Assembly (NCBI GenBank): GCA_036346275.1
Contig: CM070730.1
Location: forward strand, 7,254,309 to 7,318,308
Origin: Otatea glauca
Lineage: Eukaryota > Streptophyta > Magnoliopsida > Poales > Poaceae
Direction: 5' to 3'
DNA length: 64,000 nt
Part shown: piece by piece, positions 1-9,901 of the stretch
How positions within the stretch are numbered: the stretch's first letter is position 1
How the letters are laid out: every line of letters begins with the position of its first letter
The notes under the pieces: generated by a model
Seen by the model: only the letters and a program-made list of their open reading frames with translations
What the model was told of the DNA's origin: nothing
Databases searched by the model: none
Program-made: the position numbers and the translations under genes

Positions 1-30
1 TTAGAAAATTTCGTAGTCTCCACGTGATTA

Positions 31-322
31 GCACTAGCATATTCCGGAAAAATATTTAATTTACACCTTGCTTTGCATCTAATTTCCACTAGTGCAATAA
101 CCTAAGTATTATAGTCGATAACAACTCATGTCATGTTTTTTAGCCCTTTCGGCTGCCCGTAAAATATCATGTATAAATGGAATTTTTATAAACGATGGAC
201 AACATTTGATGTTTCATATATGCACTAGCATATTCCGAAAAATATTTAATGTACACATTGCTCTGCTTCTAATTTCCACTAGTGCAATAACCCTAAATAT
301 TATAGTCGACAACAACTAATGT
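31..322. repeat. Direct repeat pair of about 100 bp, period 191
   Basis: Copy 1 (31-131) and copy 2 (222-322) both begin GCACTAGCATATTCCG and continue through a shared AT-rich stretch containing TTTCCACTAGTGCAATAACC, with a few substitutions. The copies lie just outside the left end of the MULE that follows. There is no coding potential beyond short chance ORFs. They could be part of an older repeat into which the MULE inserted, or a subterminal repeat of that MULE. Confidence 0.7.
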
Positions 323-327
323 GAAAA

Positions 328-460
328 GTTGCATGACGTGTCACCCATCATCAAAGCCGCACGACTTGTCACCCTCTCGTCGAAAGTCGCACGACGTGTC
401 ACCCTCTGTCCAAAGCCGCACGACCTTTCACCCTCGTCGAAAGTCGTGGCGTCGCGTCGC
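328..460 (+). repeat. Left subterminal repeat array of MULE-A
   Basis: Four tandem units of about 28-30 bp share the core CACGAC(T/G)TGTCACCCTC. The array is inverted relative to the one at 3,787-3,912, so the two form the terminal inverted structure of the element. Such arrays often contain transposase-binding sites. That role is inferred here. Confidence 0.65.
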
Positions 461-488
461 CTAATCGCCCACTCGAGAAAGCATGCGG

Positions 489-720
489 ATGGACAACACA
501 AGGGTGATTTGACATGGTGTGAGGTACACTAAAAATTTCGACGACTTAAGAGAAATCAAGGCCATCAGATACGAAGATGACAACACATGAGTGATTTGAC
601 AAGACTAGTAGATAAAATAAATTAGGAAAAACAACTTAAGAGAAAGTCGCATCGATTTATTTCAAATTTGGCAACAAAAGAGTGATTAAACATGATACAT
701 TGGGGGACAGAGAACATTTC
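489..720 (+). repeat. Three degenerate copies of a ~90-bp repeat
   Basis: Three spaced copies (near 491, 578 and 670) share GACAACACA(A/T)GAGTGATTTGACA-like cores. The spacers include ACAACTTAAGAGAAA. The stretch lies between the MULE-A terminal array and the transposase remnant. It contains no gene. Confidence 0.5.
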
Positions 721-789
721 ACACATAATCAAAGCCAAATGACTACATCTTTGGTGGATTTGGGCACCTCCTACTGATCGTGTCAAAGT

Positions 790-3290
790 TGTTTACATAA
801 CTTGCATTTTCGCAAACCGCCCACCGATCACCAAGGCCCATGTCACCTTGCAACGGTGCCCCGTGGCCTCCCATGTTGTGTGCGTCTAGTCGCGGGATAT
901 GGTTTCGTGTTGGGCCTTCCATAATCTTGTAGTTCGCTCCGATTGTGAACGAACTCATCTTTGGACGCCATGTGTTCTTCAAAGCATGCGCGTGTAGTAA
1001 GGCGAGATGAATCTGCGATGCATCGTTTCCACCCATGTCGCGACATGCGGCGAGCGATGGGAGCACGGAATGTGTTGAAACCGGCTTGTTGCACGTGCAC
1101 GCCACTTGCTCGCCCTAGTCGACATCGTTGCACGGTGTCCCCGCGAGATACCGGATGCATGTCCGCGCTTGCACATGACCTCAAATTTATTCGCTCCCAA
1201 GTCATAAATCCTTGTGCGGTGGAAGTGCGCCTTCTTCCTTCTCTCCGCGAGCATCTTCTCCACTGGGTGCGACGTGGTGATGCACGCCGGCGCATCACCG
1301 CGATCTCGGAAGTAATCACCGCCCGATAGAATGTGAGCTCAATGATTGAACACAACGGAAGAGCGCGTACACCCTTGAGGACGTTGTTGAATGCCTCCGC
1401 TATGTTCGTTGTCATCACGTTGTACCTATGATGGTGTATGTCACCAGTATGGAAGTGAATACAAGGAGGTGAAATGATTTGCGTTAAGTTATGGTTCGCC
1501 CATACCTCGCTCCGTTAGGTCGTGGAGTAGCGCCACCGCTCTCTTGGCTTCCCGCGATCCTTTGGTGAAGGTGGGCCGAGTTCGAGAAACCACGGTGCGC
1601 CCTTCCACCATTTGCGAACGGAGTTGCTTGCTCCGGGATTGGTCGCCTTCCATCATCTTCCGTGTGGTCTCGCAACAAGCGCCCATATCGCGTTGAACTT
1701 GTGTGCTTGGTTCTGCAGCACATAGCTTTGAATCTCTTGACGGGGCCTTGTTCTTGTACCTTGTGTACTGTGTTCGCACCAAGGTGGCGCATGCACCATC
1801 TTCTCTCAACATCGGGCCGGCTAGTGTCCGAGGACGTCTTTGTCGTGCATGACATCCAACGCGTGGAGGAGGCCTTTGTTCCTATCCGAGACAACGATAC
1901 GCGCTCCCGGCACCGACGACCCGGCTCTTGAGTAGAGTTAGGAACCACAACCGGTGTCATTGTTCTCGCCTCGACGAGAGCGAACGCCATGGGAGGATTT
2001 GGTTATTTGCATCGCCAGCCGAGTGCGCAAGATCGTGGCGTCCGTGGAACTTCCCACTTAGGAATGTCCCGCCCACGCATATGGACCGGTCTACAATACA
2101 CGAATGCTTGATGCATTGACCGAATGACCGAATATCCTAATTAGGTACCGGTTCGCGAAATGACGGACCCATCTTCTAGTATGACGGGCTCATCGCCATC
2201 GCGAATCGAGTGCCCGGGTTCGTCATGGCGATCTTCAGAGCAACCTAGGGGCATAGTTGATGACTCCTCGAATCCCCCAAAAAGCATCTTCAATGCCTTC
2301 TGCCGCTCTCCAAGCCGTATGGTACGTGATGACCATCCCAGTTTTAGCCTGGACCTCCTCCATAATTTTTCGGGGAGTCATCCCTATGTCGCTTCCAACG
2401 ATGGACACGAGGATCTGGGCTACAAACCTCGCATCCACAAGTTGGTTCATGTTCCTTACGGACTCCTCCGTGCACGTATGAGGCCTATTTCTACTTATGA
2501 CGAAGTAGTCTTCATGCTTGGGTCTGTGAACCCGTACAAAGAAGGGACAATCTGGGTACTTCGTGCACCTAACCTCGTACGAGGAGGGCTCCGACCGGAG
2601 ACGAGTGTGCTCCCGTCTTGTCATGACGGCATAGTTGCTAAGAAAGTGAATTGCCTCCAGCTTGTTATGGAACCGTTGTCCGGTTTGGACATCGTTCTAG
2701 GAGTACCCCCACGCGGATAAGTTACTGTAATCCGTGAGGGTACAATCCAGCTGACCGATGGCCCTGAAGTAATGTATAGCCGGTGTTGGGTCATCATTGT
2801 CTGCCGCTTCTTCATCCCCGCTTCCGCCGTCTTCATCATCCATGCATTCCCATCCACCTCCGCCGCCTCATCTTCTTCTTCACCTCCCCGATGCCCCTCC
2901 TCTACAATCGCTGGTTGGGTGGTGCTTGTAATATGTCATGTTCTCTCGCCGGAGGTAGAGGCCTCCTCTACGGGCCGGTGCCGTGGCAATATCTCCACGT
3001 ATACTCCTATCTCAAAATTCTCTTCACCCCGCTTATGACATACAAAGCCCACGCGCTTTCATTCCGTAGCGGGAAGAGCGTCTACACAACCATCGGGTGT
3101 TGGGGACAAACCGTGGGCGAACCCCATCGAAACGAACTCATGCGTCTCAAGATTCACCTTGAGAGAGCGATGACATGTGATTTGAGCTGCCAGAGTTCGT
3201 TCGGGGTAGCTATTGTGCTATCTATGTGTAGACAGTTATCAATGCTCACCACTCTCCCGTGCAAGACTACGGGCCGTTCTCCGAAATAAA
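790..3290 (-). pseudogene. mudrA-like MULE transposase, multiply broken
   Basis: Minus-strand fragments occur in the order expected for a MuDR-type transposase. First is an acidic N-terminal stretch (about 2,720-2,900). Next is a zinc-binding N-terminal domain at 2,235-2,624, with RCTKYPDCPFFVRVHRP followed by HTC. The DDE-region pieces RIVVSDRNKGLLHAL and HLGANTVHKVQEQ come at 1,700-1,900. The conserved block MTTNIAEAFNNVLKGVRALP starts at 1,418. Last is a SWIM-type zinc-finger remnant (about 1,080-1,200 down to 743). Fragments change frame repeatedly and contain stops, so no functional protein is expected. The family is clear from block order and motifs. The exact subfamily was not determined. 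Confidence 0.75.
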
Positions 3291-3392
3291 TTTTAAAAGG
3301 CATGTCCATCTGTAGCAAATATCGCACTATTAATGTACTAAATACCTTAATAACACAAAAATAATATACACTAATGATGATTTCTAACTAAC

Positions 3393-3460
3393 CTTCACTA
3401 AGTTGTACCAAAGATCAATAAAGCTAGAGCAATATACCAATGAATCTTCCTGAAGATTAC
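3393..3460 (-). other. Exon-like 68-nt unit, copy 1
   Basis: On the minus strand this 68-nt block follows a TTGCAG acceptor and precedes a GTTAGT donor. Read in phase it gives EDSLVYCSSFIDLWYNL. Equal-length relatives occur at 6,692-6,759 and 6,969-7,036. It may be a 5' exon of the transposase-bearing or Myb/SANT-bearing transcript unit. Its function is unknown. Confidence 0.45.
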
Positions 3461-3786
3461 CTGCAATATTAGAATCCCGAATGAGATAAATAAAAAAATT
3501 AAAACTTTGTGAAAATTTCAAGAAACTATGAACACCAACGAACTAATATCTCGTCTTCGGGCTCTCTGGTTGCCTTGCCTTGCCTTCACGCTGTATGCTG
3601 TCGTGACGTTGCAATGCCATCGCGAAGGATTTATAGCAAGGGAAAGGAAGGGCACAGCTCACAGGTATTCGTTCGGTCGGTGCTTTCGGCGCACGATGAT
3701 CGGCCGTGAGATTGCCTACCACCACCATCCAAATTACTTGCATGTAGCCTGTCGCCTAGCCTGTGCCGAAACATGAAATTTCGGGT

Positions 3787-3912
3787 ATGGGGACATAACT
3801 GGTCGTGCAGCTTTAATGATGCGTAGTGATAGGACGTGCAGCTTTTATGATGATGGGTGACAAGTCGTGCAGCTTTTATGATGATAGGTGACAGGTCATG
3901 CAGCTCTGATGA
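3787..3912 (-). repeat. Right subterminal repeat array of MULE-A
   Basis: Four units of about 30 bp contain GTCGTGCAGCTTTTATGATG with GGTGACA between them. This is the inverted counterpart of 328-460. Just outside at 3,775 is TTTCGGGTATGGGG, a motif repeated many times at 7,640-7,812. Confidence 0.65.
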
Positions 3913-4401
3913 GTGTATGAATTACCTTATCACTGAAGGGTTTTATATTAATAGGATTTTGATGAATGACAAGAGGTAAATAAAATATTTTTCTATAATA
4001 CAGTAGTACATGCCCTAAATATCATTTCTAAGCTATTGTACGTAAGGTTTGTTTTTAGGGTTATTTTGCTAGCGAGTTTTATATGCAAATCACAACATTT
4101 TCATGATCGCCCATGAGATACGCTGCCCCGGTCCCCCAGCGCGGGCGCTGGGGGACCGGGGCAGCGTGGCGGTAGGCAGGAGGCAGAGCGCAGCGGGCAG
4201 GGAAACTTTTACCTTTTTGGCCTCGTTGCTTATATTTTTTTCGCAATTAACTAATCGCGAGGAAAATTATATACTGTGCTAGAACGAGAAAAATTCAAAT
4301 TTATTTTTTGGGAGGAAATTTAATTTTTGTGGAAGTATTTCGCATCGATTTTTCGAACTCTAATTATTAAATTGAGATACAAACTTAGATACATTCATAT
4401 T
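3913..4401. other. Non-coding spacer with a long GC palindrome
   Basis: No gene is visible. The stretch is AT-rich except for a nearly perfect palindrome at 4,121-4,166 and a short GC-rich tail up to about 4,200. It follows the MULE-A right end and precedes the 3' end of the Myb/SANT-like gene, so the 4,200-4,401 part may be that gene's 3' flank. Confidence 0.6.
4121..4166. repeat. 46-bp palindrome with 22-bp perfect arms
   Basis: The left arm at 4,121-4,142 starts CGCTGCCCCGGTCCCCCAGC. The right arm at 4,145-4,166 is its exact reverse complement, with a 2-bp GG loop. Both arms are very GC-rich in an AT-rich setting. It could extrude as a cruciform or be transcribed as a hairpin. No T-run follows, so it is not a Pol III terminator. 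Confidence 0.85.
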
Positions 4402-5317
4402 TCAACGGCCTCTTTCGATAGTGTTTGAACGCCAAGGTGGAGGTGAAACGAAATCATCATCATCGTCATTTGCATATTTAGGAGCAAGCCCCCCTCCGGT
4501 GGTGCTTGAACGCCAAGGCGGACGTGAAACGAAATCGTCATCATCATCGTCATTTGCATAGTTAGGAGCATGCTCCCCTCTGGTGGTGCTTGAACGGCCT
4601 CTTCCGATATTGCTTGAACGCCAAGGTGGAGATGAAACGAAATCGTCATCATCATCATCATCGCCATTTGCATAGTTACGAGCATGCCCCCCTCCGGTGG
4701 TGGTTGCACGTCCTCTTGAACTTGCTGATGCAGCAGTACTGTGTCGATCTCTACACCTCCTGTTAGATCCGCTTTGCGTCTTACGTGCCATCCGGGCATC
4801 ATACCCGTCGTCAAGAGCATATGCATCGCTAAGAATTCGTGGATTGCTTTGTTCAAAGAACTCTTCATCCTCCGGGAATGACTAACATGTAAGACGAACA
4901 TATGAAGTAGTGAACTTATGTATAATGCACAAAAGATTAGTAAGGTGAACAAATGTGAAATAACTAACCTTAATATGCTTTGCATACCGATCGGGTAGCA
5001 TCAAGACCTTGTAATATCTTGTAGAGAAACTCAGAAGAAGGGTGCTCGGCTAGTTCGCACACACTGAAATACCTTTGACACCACCATTGGAAGTGCGTCT
5101 TCAGGTCGTCGACGGTCACAAGGTTCAGGCCAGATGTTGTCAAGGTTTGCCTCCGCAATGTCGGGCGCCACTCTTGCAATTTGGACACCACATTACTTAG
5201 GTTCTCCTCCTTGAATGGATCATCCTTCCCACCACGCGTAACCTTCAACGTGTGATGGAGAGCTACGTTGCTCATATCAGGTGTCCACAAAAATGCTCTG
5301 CTAGAGGATCCAGCCAT
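4402..5317 (-). CDS. Myb/SANT-like DNA-binding protein, two exons
   Basis: Exon 1 is complement(4988..5317) and exon 2 is complement(4402..4881). Joining them across a GTATGC donor and a TTAG acceptor keeps phase 0 and gives about 269 residues. The N-terminus reads FLWTPDMSNVALHH followed by GGKDDPFKEENLSNVVSKL, the pattern of plant Myb/SANT-like (Myb_DNA-bind_3 type) proteins linked to transposons. Exon 2 starts SFPEDEEFFEQSNP, also typical of that group. The C-terminal half has three copies of a YAN-Asp(5-7)-FVS-PPWRS repeat of about 33 residues. Family assignment is from remembered patterns. The link to a PIF/Harbinger or MULE element is inferred. No frameshift or internal stop is seen, which is unusual in this neighbourhood. 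A different donor (GTTAGT, 20 bp further on) would hit a stop first. Confidence 0.65.
4414..4790 (-). repeat. Three in-frame ~100-bp coding repeats in exon 2
   Basis: Three tandem units each carry a GAT/GAC run (Asp tract, trinucleotide-like), then FVS-PPWRS and a Gly/Thr linker. The Asp tract varies from five to seven residues between units, consistent with slippage in the codon repeat. Confidence 0.75.
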
Positions 5318-5817
5318 GGTGAATAAGTGTGACTGGGAGCTGTGGATATATGCCTGCAGTTTTGCCTTTTATACACTCGAAGGAGTGGTGTATGGACTAA
5401 GTGTTGGAAAGTAAGCATACAGACAGATTGCAAAACAACGCCGTAGTGTGTAGTCTAGTCGGGCTGAAAAGGCAGTCATGCATGCAAATTGTCAAGATCG
5501 ACAAAAGTAGGCGATGAGTGGTCACTTGAGCTGTGCCAACATGTATGACAAAGCCTTTATGAGAACGAGTAGAGAAAAGAGTAGAAGTCCATCAGCGTGT
5601 GGTCAAATTGGCGTGAGGAAGCTATAGGTAGATTGTTGTGAAATCGACTTGAAAAAGTTGTAAGCATTGGGCCCATCAGTTTGCTAATCACGCTAGAACA
5701 GCCATTGCACGATCGTCGTCTCCATGAAAGGTTTTAAAGTTTTGGAATCTACGCTATTACTCTATGATTTGTCATGTGAATATGTTTTTTACTTGAGTAT
5801 CTTTTGTGGATAAAATG
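5318..5817. other. 5' flank of the Myb/SANT-like gene
   Basis: No ORF of note. A TTTTATACACTC stretch near 5,370 (read on the plus strand) could act as an AT-rich core element for the minus-strand gene, but no convincing TATA/initiator pair was identified. Nothing else is recognised up to the foldback at 5,818. Confidence 0.4.
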
Positions 5818-6242
5818 TTAATCGTTAACCTAAGTGTGAAATGACTCAAAATCATACCTTGAAATCATGCTAGTTGCATTTAGAACAAAGTTTTAAATGT
5901 TACATTTTTACCTAAGTTTTGCGGACTACTTGTCTTATGTTAAAAATCGGTCTGCGTTGAGCAGGAGTTTTTGGTTCACGCCGGACCACTTGGAAATAGT
6001 CCGGCGCAAAAGCTCGTTCACGCGGACTACTTCCAAGTGGTCGGCGTGAACAGCTTTTTGCGCGGACTATTTCAAGTGGTCGGCGTGGAATCAAAAACCG
6101 GTTCAACGCAGACCGATTTTTAACATAAGACAAGTAGTCCTATTAAAACTTAGGTAAAAATGTAACATTTAAAACTTTGTTCTAAATGCAACTAGCATGA
6201 TTTCAAGGTTTGATTTTGAGTCATTTCCACACTTAAGATTAA
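5818..6242. mobile_element. Foldback element (long inverted repeat, ~425 bp)
   Basis: The whole block folds on itself. The left arm runs from TTAATCG at 5,818 through TAAAAATCGGTCTGCGTTGA to the centre near 6,030. The right arm returns through TCAACGCAGACCGATTTTTA to GATTAA at 6,242. The arms are about 200 bp each and differ by a few indels. This is the architecture of a foldback or hairpin MITE. The flanking TTA/TAA could be a PIF/Harbinger-type duplication, but it overlaps the arm ends and is not decisive. Confidence 0.75.
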
Positions 6243-6691
6243 ATCAAGAATCTCTCGGGACTACCGATTATTTGGAGAGAGGGATTGATAATGTAGTGTT
6301 CGAACTTGCCCACAAGAAAGGGACAGGTTGTATTCCAAATGGGCATATCGGATCTTTGTGAGAGCATATTCATGTGTGCATCTTCTTGCAAAATAACATC
6401 ACGCACCAGTTGCACTACATAAAAAATAACCATGCGAGACTGCTTTCCCATAGTCAAATATTTACATGTCCAAGTGTAGTACCAATTACACACTATTATT
6501 TACGTCGTTCATGACTCCTAACTATGCAATTGTTAATGTATGTATTTAACATTATTTCAACACGACATTTTCGTGTACTATTCGTTCGACTAGTGCTGTA
6601 GTTTATGTCATACTAGTTGTACTAATATTCTACTTATTATAGTTGTATTATAACAATATCACAGTAATATTCCTAAATATTAAAAACTAAC
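6243..6691 (-). pseudogene. Unrecognised minus-strand ORF remnant
   Basis: A minus-strand frame at 6,239-6,493 encodes 84 residues including VVQLVRDVILQEDAHMNMLS and MPIWNTTCPFLVG. It reads like real protein rather than random sequence and sits downstream (minus sense) of the exon-like units at 6,692-7,036. I do not recognise the family. It may belong to the same transcript as those units, probably a transposon-borne gene. The remainder of the interval is AT-rich with nothing identified. Confidence 0.3.
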
Positions 6692-6759
6692 CTGTGTGAA
6701 GCTGTAATGAAGATCAGAAAACCTCTGCCAACTTGCAAAATCACCTTCCTGGAACGTAC
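6692..6759 (-). other. Exon-like 68-nt unit, copy 2
   Basis: On the minus strand a GACAG acceptor and a GTTAGT donor flank a 68-nt block reading GDFASWQRFSDLHYSFTQ. Length and splice phase match copies 1 and 3. The residue pattern (D-L-x-Y near the end) is similar to copy 1. Confidence 0.45.
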
Positions 6760-6968
6760 CTGTCAAATGGGGAACCCGAATTAGTTAATTCATAAAATGA
6801 AGATAGCTCAGAATAAATTCCTACAAAATATTAACACTGATAATTCTGCCATTACTTATGCTATGTTCTGTTATTTTATGTACGGGTAGTTATTCAAGCA
6901 TGAAGATTTGTCCATAATATACTACACTGTCCATAATATACTATTACTCATGAAGATTTGTAACTAAC

Positions 6969-7036
6969 CTTCTGAAAGTTGTACCAAAGATCAATAAAGC
7001 ACGAGCAATGTACGAATAAATATTCCTAAAAAATAC
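6969..7036 (-). other. Exon-like 68-nt unit, copy 3
   Basis: This is the minus-strand 68-nt block nearest in sequence to copy 1 at 3,393-3,460. Both share GATCTTTGGTACAACTT, and similarity continues upstream through CCGACGAACTAATCTCCCG near 7,105. So 3,390-3,780 and 6,966-7,330 are diverged duplicates of the same 5' region. This copy contains an in-phase stop. Confidence 0.45.
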
Positions 7037-7339
7037 CTGCAAAATACAAATCCCAAATGAAGTACTTGAAAATTTTTAGACTTTACGAAAATTTTAACAA
7101 ACTAAACACCGACGAACTAATCTCCCGTCTTCGCGCTCTCGGTTCTGCTTTGCTCTCTACTCTGCTCTGCTCTCGTGAGCCCTCTACTATCTTGTGAATG
7201 CATTGCCGCTCTCTGCGTTCCCTCCGATTTATATCGAGAAAAGTGCTAATGAGGGACATCGACTCGACTGTCTTTGCTTTGGTGCTTGACGATGCATCCG
7301 GCCGCCAAAATACCAATAATCATGAGCCCCGCCAACCAA

Positions 7340-7630
7340 TCGAGGCTAATACATCTTTCACTAATTATACTTTTTACTAATCATTTTACTAATTGTACTT
7401 TTCTTGATTATACTTTTACTAATTATTTTACTAATTATAATTTTTACTAATCAGCATGTACTTTTACTAATCATCCGCATGCACTTTTGCCTAATCACAG
7501 ATGCAGAGAACCTTTTGTCTAATCAGCATGCATGCATGGAATCTTGGCCTTTCGTCTAATCAGCATGCATGCATGTCACTTTGTGTCTAATCAGCATGAA
7601 TGCATGGACTTTGTGCTAATACCTGCATGC
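7340..7630 (+). repeat. Short tandem repeats: TTTTACTAAT and CTAATCAGCATGCATG
   Basis: A run of TTTTACTAAT-type units (7,360-7,480) grades into units of about 40 bp built on CTAATCAGCATGCATGCATG (7,450-7,630). GCATGC is self-complementary, so the array is rich in small palindromes. There is no coding capacity. Confidence 0.7.
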
Positions 7631-7635
7631 TAGGC

Positions 7636-7812
7636 TTAACCGGATTTTGAGGATCCGGGTATGGGGGCCCCACCCCATACCCGGTTTTGAAATTCGGGTA
7701 TGGGTCAGGCCCCATACCCGGAATTTGAAATTCCGGTAAAAGGTTAACCGGGTTCTGGCGTCTCGGGTATGTTTAAACGGATTTTCAGATTTCGGGTATG
7801 GTGGGGTTTTTC
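7636..7812. repeat. Array of TTCGGGTATGGGG motifs in both orientations
   Basis: Several copies of CCGGGTATGGGG and its complement CCCCATACCCGG alternate with GAAATTCGG and TTAACCGG. The same motif is present once at 3,775, beside the right end of MULE-A. This fits a subterminal region of a second related element whose 5' portion is 6,240-7,812. Confidence 0.55.
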
Positions 7813-7979
7813 GTAAATACACAAACATGTTGTATCATTCTCAAATTTCCGACAGTATTTTGTACTGTATTCAAAAATTTCCTTTTGGAAAGTGATCGCG
7901 TGTGAACCCGATCCTGTACGGCCGTCATATCCTGCATTGGTGAATGGTGATCGAGGAGACACCAAAGCAACTAATTAAC

Positions 7980-8413
7980 CTGAAACTTTCACTGGTGTGA
8001 GTGGCGAAGCATGCGCAGCAGACAGAGGTGAAGACAAGGGATGGCCTGGAGATATGCTGTACATGTAGTATTCAGATTGCAGAATGATTGATTGGCTCGT
8101 TTCAGGCACGCCCCATGCAAACGGCCATGCAGAATAGACAGGGCACAAACGTTAGAAAATACATAAGGCTGTCAAGAATGTGATGTTGATTGGAAAGGTT
8201 GGCAAAGTTGATATGGCATTGTGCCACTGGATTCAGCATCGAAAGATTACGAGATTATTCAATTTTAGCATTGGCTGTGGGTCAAAAGTCTTTGCAGTTC
8301 CATGGATTCATTCTATAGCTTATGATGGATTCGATCGATTACCACAACCATGGTGAATCAAGCTTTGTTCAATGAATTGATTCACAGAGTGACGGGTGAA
8401 GTACAAGTACTGA
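7980..8413. other. Unassigned sequence
   Basis: No ORF, repeat or structured element is recognised. Base composition is intermediate. It is interrupted at 8,422 by a hAT-like element, and its continuation resumes at 9,894. Confidence 0.4.
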
Positions 8414-8421
8414 CTCTGATC

Positions 8422-9893
8422 CAGGGTTCCAAATCTCGTCGAATTTCGGATTTCGGACCACCCCGAAATCTAAAGTACCGATCGGAAAAAAAACCTAAAA
8501 AAACTTGAAATTGTTACAGTAATCCGAAATTTCGATTTTTCTCGGCGAAATTTCGTATTTTTTTGACCGGATTTGACCGGGTTTGGTCCAATAACCCTTA
8601 GGAAAGTCATCTCCTATTAAAATTGTTGAAAAACTGAAATTTTGAGATATTCTAAATTTTAGCAGAAGCACTGTCAGATTTTTATAAAATTTTACAAGCT
8701 TGATAATGAGCTAAAATTTTTATGGTACTATCTTTAGTAGTTTAGGATCATACATAAAAAATTTAAAAATAATTGAACTTCATTTGTTATCTTTAAAAAA
8801 TCAAAAATAGAATGAACATAATTGGGACAGTTACATTGTCATAATTTTATAAATTTTCTTGAGTGTGATTTTAATCTAAAATTTTTGTGAGAGATTAATA
8901 TTTGACTCAGTACCATTATATAAATTTTTTAAAAAATTTAAACTTTGTTTTTTTGGTCAATTAAATCTATGTAAGCATTGAACTTCGTTTGTTATATTAT
9001 ATTTCAAAAATCAAAAAGAGAAAGAACATAAATGATATTATGCCTTGTAAGAATTTTATAAATTCACTGGAGCGTGATCATGATTCAAATTTTTTGTGAG
9101 ATATTAAGAATTTCCTTATCACCCTTATGTAAAAATTTCAAAAATTTTAAACCTTTTTTTTATTGCTAAAGCAAATCTATGTATTCATCATGAGGCTTTT
9201 ATCAGGACGTAGCACTGTCTAAATTTTTAAAAATTATTTAAGAATGATTATCATCTAAAAATTTTATAGAAACACTAATGTTACATCAGGACCATCCTCA
9301 AAAAGTTTCAAAAGTTTTTAACGTGGTTTAGATAATTTTTCATTTTGTTCAAGTTTGTCGGTAAGCCTTTTAACAAGGCAGTAGTACTGTTCGAATTTTT
9401 AAAAATTTATGAAGCTTGATAATAATCTAAAAATTTTATGAGAACATTAGTGATTTATCATAACCATGAAAAAAATTAAAAGGTTTATAACGTGGTTTGA
9501 ACCATTTTGCATTCGGTTCAAAATTACGAGTCAGTGTTTTATTAGGACAGTAGTAATGTTTGAATTTTTAAAAATTACATAGGCTGTGGAATAATCTGAA
9601 GTTTTTATGGCAATATCATCAATGTGTCAGGACTCTTCAAAAAAAATTCAAAATTTTTTGACATCGTTTGACCCACTTTTTTTCATTGCAAAAAGACCGA
9701 AATTTCGGGTATTTCGCCCGAAATTTCACTCTTTTTTGGCGAATTTCGTTTTTTTCTCGGTACAAAACGAACCGGAATTGAATTTTGGTTTTTGAATTTC
9801 GAACAAGATTTGTCCGAAATACCCGAATTTCACTGAAATTTTGGATTCCGGTCTTGAGCGGTATTTTATCCGAAAACGAAATTTGAATCCTTG
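8422..9893. mobile_element. Non-autonomous hAT-like element, 1.47 kb
   Basis: The left end reads CAGGGTTCCAAATC and the right end, reverse-complemented, reads CAAGGATTCAAATT, so short terminal inverted repeats are present. Flanks are CTCTGATC (8,414-8,421) and CTCTGAAC (9,894-9,901), an 8-bp duplication with one mismatch, which is the hAT size. Both ends carry many CGAAATTTCG-type palindromes, the sort of subterminal motif array hAT transposases bind. The interior is AT-rich with several diverged repeats of an about 170-bp unit (TTTAAAAATTT plus AATCTAAAATTTTT). No transposase is present. Confidence 0.7.
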
Positions 9894-9901
9894 CTCTGAA
9901 C

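Larger units (their letters stand above)
328..3905 (-). mobile_element. Decayed Mutator-like element (MULE-A)
   Basis: The element is bounded by inverted arrays of short repeats. At the left (328-460) units read GCACGACTTGTCACCC. At the right (3,787-3,912) the same motif appears inverted as GGGTGACAAGTCGTGC. Between them lies a minus-strand mudrA-like transposase with many lesions. Long or subterminally repetitive inverted ends are usual for MULEs. No clean 9-bp target duplication was found, so the outer limits are approximate by some tens of bases. Confidence 0.6.

Noticed and set aside
2160..3289. Plus-strand ORFs of 168-186 codons
   Set aside because: They mirror the minus-strand transposase fragments, which carry the recognisable motifs.
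4121..4166. Palindrome as a transcription terminator
   Set aside because: Rho-independent hairpin terminators are bacterial and no T-run follows. The locus is plant nuclear DNA.
4395..4985. 196-codon minus ORF overlapping exon 2 of the Myb/SANT-like gene
   Set aside because: It is a shifted frame of the Asp-tract repeats giving Met/Ile/Leu-rich repeats. It crosses the predicted intron and has no relation to exon 1's domain.
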